In this document: piece by piece, positions 55,303 to 64,000 of the stretch | How the letters are laid out: each line of letters begins with the position of its first letter | How positions within the stretch are numbered: position 1 is the first letter of the stretch | Assembly: GCA_007570785.1 (NCBI GenBank) | Contig: ML664161.1 | Coordinates: 1,749,821-1,813,820 of the forward strand | From: Antilocapra americana | Lineage: Eukaryota; Chordata; Mammalia; Artiodactyla; Antilocapridae | DNA length: 64,000 nucleotides | Reading direction: 5' to 3' | Translations under genes and position numbers: made by a program | The notes under the pieces: generated by a model | Databases searched by the model: none | What the model was told of the DNA's origin: nothing | What the model saw: only the letters and a program-made list of their open reading frames with translations

Positions 55303-56090
55303 CTGTGGTGACTTAGTCTTTTTCTAAAATAATTCTGTTTAAAAAGATAATGAATTTTTGAGAATAAATCAAGTCAGAGTATATATCCACATATTAAAAT
55401 ATATCTATTGCTTGGGGATGTGTACTCATGTGTAGTTAATATTCTTCTGGTCACCAATCTAGATTGTAGGTAAGTAATTAAAGGATAAGACATCAAGCAA
55501 AAATGTAAACTATTTAACATTAAACAAAAGCTAATATTTTACTAATGAGCAAGAAATGTGGACCGCTTGCATCTTTTTGTAATTTAGAAGGGAAAATTTG
55601 TCTTAGAATCTATTACAGTTTCCATCTTAGGGAGTGAAGTTAAAGTGGCATTTTAGGACTATTAAAAAGGCAATGAATAGGATCAACCACAATTTAATTG
55701 CTTCAAATCTCATGTCCTTGTATGAACTGTATGAATTTGGCTAACTATGCAGAAGATGCATCTAAATTTACCTTTTGGTCAAAAAATTTCCATGTAAAGA
55801 CTTTTATCTTTCTGGAGGTAATTTGTCTTGCTTACATCAATTTTAATGAACTTACGTAGTGTTTTTTTCTGAAAGTACAAAGGTTATTTCAAGCTTTGTT
55901 TTTATAGTTTTCAAAATAGATAAGTAAAAATTCATTCATTATGTTTAATATCATGATATTTTTCTATTCTATATTAAAATTCAAGTGGTCCACATTTTTT
56001 GTTCATTAGTAAAAAACTAACTTTTATTTAATGTTAAATAGTTATACTTTTGCTTGATGTCTTATCTTTTAATGACTTAGCTACTTCTAA
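55303..56090. other. Unassigned AT-rich DNA
   Basis: Nothing recognised. Confidence 0.5.
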
Positions 56091-56265
56091 AGTGAAAGAT
56101 CTGGATTCAGACTTTGGGATGGGAAAATCTCCTGGAGAAAGGAAAGTTTACTCACTCCAATATTTTTGCCTGGAGAATTCCATGTACAGAGGAACCTGGC
56201 AGGCTACAGCCCATGGGGTCACAAGGAGTCGGACAAGACTGAGTGACTAGCACTTTCACTTTTAA
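56091..56265 (+). mobile_element. Bov-tA SINE, head degraded
   Basis: Body TACTCACTCCAATATTTTTG to GTGACTAGCACTTTCACTTT is clear. The tRNA-derived head is barely readable. Confidence 0.88.
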
Positions 56266-56516
56266 TATAATTATATGAGAACATACGATGAAGCTAGGAG
56301 CAATAATGATGAAATAAGCCTGAATATAAAGTTTCTTGTATTAAAGATGGCACAGACCAAAAAAAAAGTAAAATGGGGGCTTTGACAGGTCCAAAGATAG
56401 TTGATTTAATGCTTGAAAAACGCTTGAAAGAGCTTACGTAGTTAATCATTATTTTACAATATTGAAACAGACATAAAAAGACTACTTTTATATTGTTATA
56501 TGAAATCAATTGTTTC

Positions 56517-56730
56517 TATTGCTGTTACTCAGTTACTAAGTCCTGTCCACGTCTTTGTGATCCCATGGACTGCAGCATGGCAGGCTCCTCTGTTGTCCAC
56601 TATCTCCAGGAGTTTGCAATTCATATCATGCAATCTAATCATCTCTACTTCTGCTACCATCTTCTCCTTTTGCCTTCAATCTTTCCCAGCATCAAGGTCT
56701 TTTCCAATGAGTCAGCTCAAATTAGTCACT
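56517..56730 (-). mobile_element. BovB 3' end, antisense
   Basis: TTGCTGTTACTCAGTTACTAA-type start and GATCCCATGGACTGCAGCAT through TTTTCCAATGAGTCAGCTC. About 210 bp of the BovB 3' terminus, inverted relative to 56970-57200. Confidence 0.88.
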
Positions 56731-56969
56731 GATATAATCACCTCCTCTTAACCCCACTAATGTGGGTGGATTCCTACCCTAGGATTATGAAGATGGCTGA
56801 ACAGCCCACTCTGGCCATATGTGATGAACAACTGATTAGTCACAAAATCATAGTCTGGGTACATGGGTACTGCACGTCATGCAGGCTACAAGGGGATTGC
56901 ACTAGGAAATAGGGCTAAGAGAGGCAGGCAGCCCTGTATTATCAAGACAGTGTGGTGTCCTCAAGGAAC

Positions 56970-57200
56970 ATGTGATTGTGAAGAGCCAACTCATTGGGAA
57001 AGACCCTGATGCTGGGTAAGACTGAAGACAAAAAGAGAAGGGGGTAGCAGAAGATAAGATGGTAAGATAGCATCACCAATTCAATGGACATGATTTGAGC
57101 AAACTCTGAAAGACAGTGGACAACAGAGGAGTCTGGCATATTGCAGTCCATGGGGTCACAAAGAGTGGGACATGACTTAGCTACTGACAACAACAACAGT
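56970..57200 (+). mobile_element. BovB 3' end, sense
   Basis: GAAGAGCCAACTCATTGGGA to ATGACTTAGCTACTGACAAC with an (AAC)n-like tail (ACAACAACAACA). It covers the same terminal ~210 bp as 56517-56730, separated by ~240 bp, so the pair forms an inverted repeat. Confidence 0.9.
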
Positions 57201-57637
57201 AGTTTGGTATTAGCAGTGTACTGAAAACTGAAAATTCAGGGATAAGCAGGACCTGTATTTGGTCCATTTGGTAAGGATGGTTGTTTAGCTAAAAGACTTT
57301 CTCCACAGGAGCAGAAGGAGGAGAACTTCTGGTGGTAAGGCCATTAAAGGAGCACATAATATGGAACCTTGATTTCAGGCCTTTCACCATAGTTGCATAT
57401 TCAGTTACTTATAACTAAAAGCATCCTCACTGATAGACAACTTGATGAAAGGAATTCTTAGTGAGCAGCTTCATTGTGGTTCATATGAACTTAGCTTTGA
57501 AAGTCACAGCAACAAGAGCATCAAGACATAATTTGATGGAGAAAACTTCAAGTGCTAGTAAATACCCATATTAATATATTTTGCCACTAACCTATACTGT
57601 GGGGCAGTCGATTGAGAACATTCAGAAGACCATTTCA
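57201..57637. other. Unassigned DNA
   Basis: No gene or named repeat seen. Confidence 0.5.
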
Positions 57638-58733
57638 GTTAGTCTGATCACTCAGACATGTCCTACTCTTGGTGACCCCATGGACTGCAGCACGCCATTC
57701 TTCCCTGTCCATCACCAACACCTGGAACTTGCTCAAACTCATGTCCATTGAATCAGTGAAGCCATCCAACTATCTCATCCTTTGTTGCCCCCTTCTCTTC
57801 CTGCCTTCAATCTTTCCCAGCATCAGGGTCTTTTCCAAGTAGTCAGTTCTTCACATCATGTGGCCAAAGTATTGAAGCTTCAGCTTCAGCATCAGTCCTT
57901 CCAATGACTATCCAGGATTTATTTCTGTTAGGATTGACTGGTTGGATCTCCTTACAGTCCAAGGGACTCTCAAGAGTCTTCTCCAACACCACAGTTCAAA
58001 AGCATCAAATCTTTGGCACTCGGCTTTCTTTATGCTCCAACTCTCACAACCATCCACGACTCCTGGAAAAACCACAGCTTGACAAGATGGACCTTTGTTG
58101 GCAAAGCAATATCTTTGCTTTTTAATATGCTGTCTAGGTTGGTCATGACTTTTCTTCCAAGGAACAAGTGTCTTTTAATTTCATGGCTGCAGTCACCATC
58201 TGCAGTGATTTTGGAGCCCAAAAAAATAGTCTGTCACTGTTTCCATTGATTCCCTATCTACTTACCATGAAGTGATGGGACCTGATACCATCTTAGTTTT
58301 TTGGACATTGAGTTTTAAGCCTGCTTTTTCACTCTCCTCTTTCAATTTCATCAAGAGGCTCTTTAGTTTCTCTTCACTTTCTGCCATAAGGGTGGTGTCA
58401 TCTGCATATCTGAAGTTATTGATATTTCTCTGGGCAATCTTGAGTCCAGCTTCATCCAGTCTGGCATTTCACATGATGTACTCTGCATAGAAGTTTAATA
58501 AGCAGGGTGACAATATACAGCCTTGACGTACTCCTTTCCCAGTTTATAACCAGTCTGTTGCTCCATGTCTAGTTCTAAATGTTGCTTCTTGACCTGCACA
58601 CAGATTTCTCAGGAAGTAGGTAAGGTGGTCTGGTATTCCCATCTCTTTAAGGATTTTTCACAGGTTGTTGTGATCCACACAGTCAAAGGCTTTAGCATAG
58701 TCAATGAAGCAGAATTAGATGTTTTTTCTGGAA
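57638..58733 (-). mobile_element. BovB LINE, 3' 1.1 kb, antisense
   Basis: Plus-strand order TCATGTCCATTGAATCAGTG (3' end), TCTTCTCCAACACCACAGTT, GTGGTGTCATCTGCATATCT (complement of the YADD block, ~58397) to AAAGGCTTTAGCATAGTCAA (complement of RT motif A) and GATGTTTTTTCTGGAATT. The Y-A-D-D codons are intact. It is 5'-truncated within RT. Confidence 0.95.
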
Positions 58734-60479
58734 TTTATTCAATACCAAAAATAGTTTATATAGGCTTAGTTTAACTAATTGATTTTAAAAGAGAAAAACA
58801 TGTTAAACAGAGAGAAGTGTCTAATTATTCTAGCAAGAATTATACCTGTACCATTTTTATGCTTCTGGATGTTATCTGTAGGTTAAATACATATTTTTCA
58901 AATATTTGGGGTAAATATAACTAAATAAATTTTAATTTTTATTTATTGTATTTCCATTAGCTTTATTTGACCAGGATTCAGCTTATCTATTATACCCTTT
59001 TCCACCAGCCCATTACACAAATTTCTTGAAAATTTAATTATGTAATAATTGTGGTTAACTGTTTTGAGTATATATTTGCCTGCATCTTCCCATGACAGTC
59101 TTTTAGAATTTCCCATTCATAATCTTTCCCCCTATTTCCCAGTTTCTAATAAAGCGTCTGAAAATGGATTCTACTCTATGTGTCCCTAGCTATATTTCCA
59201 TAGCTGTCTATGTGAACTTCTGACATCCTGCACATATTTAGCATAGAAATCCTACCCAAACACTGAAATTTTGTGTATAAATTTGGACTACTGTCCTTCC
59301 AACTGACTCCACAATATTGGTAACACTGACTTTCACTTTCACTCTGTGTCCCATTGCTCAGTCCCAACAGACAGACACTCAACAATTCATTCCAATACAT
59401 AACCCTATCATTCAAGGCTTCAATTCTTCATTTTTTGGCTTAGCACTTTTCCCACTCATTTCCCTTACAGCTTTCCTGATAAAACTCTCTGTGTAATTAG
59501 ATCAACTGAGTTCTAGTAGTTTCATCTTGATCCAGCAACCTAAAATGAGGCAAGAAGGGTAAATGCATACCATGCAGATGACTTACTCTTATTGGTTTTC
59601 ACTAATGATTTCTTCAAAGAGTACTATCACTATTTTGATAAAGAAAGTTGACCTAATAATTGGAAAGGTATGACTAAGCAAAAAGTTATTCATACAATAT
59701 ATAAAGTTTAATGATTTCCAATTCCTTGCCAAGAAATCGTTAGAGAAACATGGCGTCTGATTATCCCATAAGCAGACATAAGCTTCTTCAACTTTAGTCA
59801 CTGTTCAGTCTAGACATAGACCAACTGTCAACACCGGCTGTGGGAGGAGAAAGCCAAGAAGCCTGTGGTACAAGTCAGCCAACCGTGGGTGACTGGGAAG
59901 GAATGATTTACCCAGTTCCTAGAACAGCATTTAATAAATAACAGTGACTTACTGCAATTATGCAATTACAAAGAAAGTCCCAAAATCATGATTTAATCAA
60001 GTAGAAAGGACAGGGAAATGAGTTCTGAGACTGATTAGTGAAAAACGTTTCTATATCTTGGTTATAGACACATGTCTTTAAATGGAATGATTTTGATATA
60101 TTCAGTAGATATCTGTGGGATATTCATAGGTCTTAGAAGAAGAATTACACAGAATGTTCTTGCTACAGTGAGAAAGGCTGGAATTCATAGTATCAGTTTT
60201 AAAGGATCTGCTAACATATCTATTAGATTCACTGGAGTTGAGAAACATGACACAGCAGTGGGGTCAAGGAGGATACTAAGAAGCATGTTTGAAACACTGG
60301 ATCCTGAATCCAAAGATTTTGATCTAAGTTTTTACCAGAAAGAATGGCTAAGGCTACCAGATTTCTTTGTAAATATTTAATCAAGATAAAGATAAGCCCC
60401 CAAAAAGATGAATATGGGGGAAAGGGTATCCAGGGTAAGAGTAAGCAGAGCAGAAGTCAGAAATTATGCTCTTGTCTTT
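58734..60479. other. Unassigned DNA, 1.75 kb
   Basis: No gene established. The frame 60072-60380 (102 codons, plus) is the longest non-repeat frame of this part; it shows IRFTGVEKHDTAVGSRRI and no known domain, splice context or retrocopy marks. Confidence 0.4.
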
Positions 60480-60570
60480 TACTGGATTGGCCAAAAAGTT
60501 TATTCAGGATTTCCCATTACATCCTATGGAAAAACCTAAACATATTTTTTCATCAGTCCTATGTATTCTC
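60480..60570 (+). mobile_element. Mariner MITE
   Basis: TGGATTGGCCAAAAAGTTTA and the centre ATTACATCCTATGGAAAAAC match the short palindromic Tc1/mariner-derived elements of ruminants. The right inverted repeat is degraded (CATATTTTTTCATCAG). Same type as 425-475. Confidence 0.75.
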
Positions 60571-60664
60571 TGTGCTGTGTGCTACTACAGGTTAAGAACT
60601 TAATCACTTCTACTATTGTATATTTTCAAGAGCATTTCAAAAACATTTTTCATAAACTATACAA

Positions 60665-60800
60665 TTTTATTGATAAAATAACTTTCAAAACCAATATCAT
60701 CATCCTATATAAATGAAAGTGAAGCTTGAAAAAATGGCATGGAGAACTGGCAAATTACAAATGTAGGAAATAGAACCTGGGTTTCAGACGCCTTGTCATG
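60665..60800 (-). mobile_element. Probable MIR relic, antisense
   Basis: CATCATCCTATATAAATGAA and AGGAAATAGAACCTGGGTTT follow the antisense MIR layout, with strong decay. Confidence 0.5.
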
Positions 60801-61099
60801 GATAAGTCCACAGCACAGGAGTTTCTAAAGACACTGTTACAGGTGTTCCTAATACTATTGTCATATTCAGTGGATAGTAGATTAAATAACCACTTTTACA
60901 ATACTAGTACATATTTGTTACATACTTTGAATCTCCTTAAGATATTAGCCTATATGGTATTAGTATGACATTGGTCTCATGAATAACAAAATAACCTATT
61001 TTATTTATTTATTTCCCCTTAGGGGATTTCTATGCCCTCAGTAGAAAGTCTAAAGCAATAGTTATTATACACATATGACTAGACATAAGTGGATTTTAT

Positions 61100-61121
61100 A
61101 CACACACACACACACACACAC
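61100..61121. repeat. (CA)n microsatellite
   Basis: About 22 bases of CA followed by TCACATATG. Confidence 0.9.
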
Positions 61122-61154
61122 TCACATATGTAGGTGTAAGTATATAGATTTAGA

Positions 61155-61291
61155 AGCCTGCCAGGCTCCTCTGTCATGGGAATTATCTCAGCAATACTGA
61201 AGTGGGTTGCCATTTTGTTACTCATGGTCTTTTGTGTCTCTTGCATTGGCAAGCTGATTCTTTACCACTAGCACCACCTGGGAAGTCCTTG
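61155..61291 (-). mobile_element. Bov-tA SINE, antisense, shortened
   Basis: AAGCCTGCCAGGCTCCTCTG through GCACCACCTGGGAAGTCCTTG. Missing parts of the body; the tRNA-like head is at the right end. Confidence 0.85.
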
Positions 61292-62239
61292 AAAATATCA
61301 ATCAACTTGATTATTATGTGGTACATTTTTACCATTAATAAATAGAATTCAGACATGCTTGGTTGAGCATACTGGCTAAGGCCAAAGGAAATACTGAAAA
61401 GAAATTCCTCATTACATTTTAATCATTATGCTTTTATTTTACAGTTATTTTGGTTTTGATTCCATTGGTTATTATACAAGGAATATATAATTTTGGAGGA
61501 AAATATTTTGATTAAAATGTATGTTTTTGTATAGAGGTCTTGTGATTTTGAGTATTTTAATATCAAATGTATTTTAAAATTTTACAGTTAATTAATATAT
61601 GAAATTAGCCAGTTGAGAGTTTAGTTCATAAATTGACACATGATGTAAATCATTTCCTCTAATTTATTATTGGTTATTTTGGACGTTTATTACATTAGCC
61701 TAACTATTGTTTTCACAGCTTGTGATATTCAAGTATGTTCTGAATACCATTTACCAGTCTGCAAGAACATCTAAAGTAAATATTGCAAACTTTTATAACA
61801 ATCTGGCCTTGTTATTTCATCCATGCTTGTGATCAATGGATGCATATCACTGAACAGGCTGTAGATCAGGCAGGGTGTGGATACACTAGTGAATTAGTGT
61901 GCTGAGTTGGACATGATGCAAGATACGTTCTAGACATAAGCAGTAGGAGCACTTTACAACATGCTGTGTCATAAAGTTACTTTGTTATCTCTACTACTTT
62001 GTTTTGATTTTAAAGAGATCAAAATCTGAAAAAAATAAACATTTACTTTTAATGGTTTCTATTTATACAATTATTTAAGTCAAATTAAGTTTTACTATTT
62101 TAATTGAATTAGTTTTAGTAATTTAACATAATTTTATTAACCAAATATGATTTTAAAATCAATTTTAAGTACAAATTACAATAAAATAAATTCATTTATG
62201 TGTAAATAGATGAAATTTGAGAAGTTTATACAATTGTGG
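61292..62239. other. Unassigned AT-rich DNA
   Basis: Nothing recognised in about 950 bp. Confidence 0.5.
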
Positions 62240-63110
62240 AAACATCCAAATAACCAATGGGAAATTTCCATTACCCCCAAAAGCTCCCTTGTATCCCTTT
62301 GCAGTCAGTTCCACCATCCCTGACCTCAAGCAGCCTTTATTTGAATTATTTTTAATTAAGTATTATTTTTGTCTGTTCTGGAATGTCTTATAAATCAAAT
62401 CATGAAATATATATCTCTTTGTGACTAGATTTTTCTGCTGAACATATTTTTGAGATTCACTCACATTTTTTGTATATCAGTAGTGACTTATATTGTGAGG
62501 CAGTATTCCATTTTATCAACATCCCCTAATATTTTTATTCATTCTATTGATAAACATCTGGGATATTTCCGTTTGGGGTTAATATAAGTCTTTGTGTGGA
62601 CATATATTTTCTTTTCTCTTGGGTAACTACCTAGAGGTGAAATATTTATTTACATAAGTAAGATGTGTGGGAAACTGCAAAATTCTTTTCTACAATGGTT
62701 GATTTCTGTATACATCTACCAGCAATGTTTGAGAAGTCCTGTTGCTCCACACTTTTTCTTAAACTCTTGAGATTGACCCTCGTTTTGACTTCAACATTCA
62801 AGTAGAAATATATTGTTATTTCATTGTAGTTATAACCCGAATTGTCTTGAACACTAAAGATGCTAAGCATGGTTTTAGGCAATTATAGTCATTTGTATAT
62901 CTTCTGTAATGTAACTTTTCATCTTTCACCCCTTTTTAAATTATGTTCATTTGTACTCTTATTAATAAGTTATATATAAATCCTTTGTCACATATGACTT
63001 GGCTTTTCATTTCCTTAATAGTGTCTTTTGAACAGCAGAAGTTATAAATTTAAAATTTACTTTTATTTTATAATCTAACACTATTACCTAAATTGGGGAA
63101 GTGAATTTTA
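62240..63110 (-). mobile_element. Ancient L1 ORF2 3' region, antisense
   Basis: GAGGCAGTATTCCATTTTAT, TCTTGGGTAACTACCTAGAG, TTCTACAATGGTTGATTTCT and CTTGGCTTTTCATTTCCTTA are antisense L1 landmarks in the proper order. Highly diverged; no frame remains. Confidence 0.8.
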
Positions 63111-63604
63111 CATTCTCTTTTTTAACTGTGCTTTACATTTAATTATATAGGTTTCACTTACCTTCTTTTGGTCAAGAAAAAAGCTCATCTCTTTGAATGT
63201 AATAACACTGTTAGAATACATGTTAATGATGAAAATGCCTCAAAAAATTAAAGATTCAATATTTTAACTAGCTTTATTCAGAAATATGAACTCACATTAT
63301 AGAGTATCAGTTTCCTACATAACTGATAGTAAAGTGTTAAAACCACAGTGTGCTATCAGTGATTTGGCTAATGAAGCAAAAAGAACAAAACACCAGTGGT
63401 ATTTGCATAAAAAAACACAAATTTGCATAAAAACACAAAATAACTCATTGAATTTTGAAAAAGCAAGGAAGCAAATAAGCAAATGTTCAATATTTCACAT
63501 ATAAACATTAAGTGATTTGCTTTTTTCTAGTAAGTGGTACATCAGGCTGATAAGACACATACATAACATATATGAATGTATGTTTATATAACATATATGA
63601 ATGC

Positions 63605-63635
<31 letters not shown>

Positions 63636-64000
63636 TACACACACAATTTCTAAAACATTAGTGAAAACTTCAAACTTCATTAGTGACTTTGTTTTGGAAG
63701 TGTTTGGTGAATCTACTATATTCAGGTACTGGCTAATGGTAAGGAAGACCGACTAGTAGGATAAACACTTACTTTGTCAAAGCAAGATATTACTAACGTG
63801 GCAAATCCTTTAGTAGAAATAGTTTAAATGTGATAGTAATATGAGGGAACTATTCTTTTTTCAATTTTGTTGCTAACAAGTACAACTAACTGATCCATAT
63901 TATAAAGGGCTATATAGTCAACAAATGTTGCTTGAGTTTTAACTGTTTTTAGGAGTATGTCCTGATGGCACAGATGTAATGACTTGAAAACATTCTGGAG
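63111..64000. other. Unassigned AT-rich DNA with (TA)n(CA)n
   Basis: A TA/CA compound microsatellite lies at 63604-63646. A 72-codon frame (63286-63504) has no motif. Confidence 0.5.

Noticed and set aside
1..64000. CpG island, host promoter or multi-exon gene
   Set aside because: The only GC-rich patch is the PIGV retrocopy leader. No coherent set of exon-like frames with splice sites was found, although non-coding RNA exons or distant enhancers cannot be excluded by eye.

Overview
This 64 kb window is ruminant (bovid) nuclear DNA, AT-rich and dominated by interspersed repeats. The lineage is set by repeats confined to ruminants or cetartiodactyls: at least ten BovB (RTE-clade) LINE copies or fragments, about two dozen tRNA-derived Bov-tA/BOV-A2 SINEs, CHR-type SINEs, and L1 copies with the bovine-type 3' UTR and its G-rich tract. 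I cannot tell cattle from sheep, goat or buffalo. I find no multi-exon host gene, no RNA gene, no CRISPR array and nothing prokaryotic; the window reads as intergenic or deep-intronic DNA.

Layout. 0.8-5.1 kb: a minus-strand class I (gammaretrovirus-like) endogenous retrovirus remnant with one full LTR, a tRNA-His-like primer-binding site, a protease relic, a connection/RNase H relic and an envelope cytoplasmic-tail relic. Most of gag, the reverse transcriptase core, integrase and most of env are missing, and a minus-strand BovB lies inside it. 5.1-16.4 kb: BovB 3' halves (5.1-6.7 and 11.6-14.35 kb), an intact-looking SINE with a duplicated pol III B box (7.5 kb), and CHR/Bov-tA copies. 16.9-19.0 kb: the most gene-like object, a processed retrocopy of PIGV (GPI mannosyltransferase 2) on the minus strand, with a 16-bp target-site duplication, poly(A) tail and an uninterrupted 119-codon frame. 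That frame joins the first 26 PIGV codons directly to the last 93, which suggests an exon-skipped mRNA was copied. It landed inside one of two local copies of an older ~130-bp sequence.

19.5-34.4 kb: a BovB 3' end, clustered SINEs with recognisable duplications, a hAT-type DNA transposon relic, MIRs and a young-looking L1 with a 5' inversion (33.06-33.90 kb). 34.4-48.2 kb: ancient L1 ORF2 pieces, MaLR-type LTRs, and two L1 copies with the bovine 3' UTR, one inverted at its 5' end with a perfect 17-bp duplication. 48.7-58.7 kb: more BovB, including a 1.8 kb copy with a readable YADD block, an old solo LTR and an inverted pair of BovB 3' ends. 58.7-64 kb: mostly unassigned DNA with a mariner MITE relic, a MIR-like relic and an ancient antisense L1.

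Functionally the window records successive retroposition. BovB probably supplied the machinery for Bov-tA/ART2A SINEs, and L1 that for CHR, the PIGV retrocopy and the L1 copies; these pairings are family knowledge, not shown by this sequence. No undescribed biological system was identified. Repeat names rest on remembered consensus features, not a database search, and boundaries are generally good to 5-20 bp, better where a target-site duplication is given.
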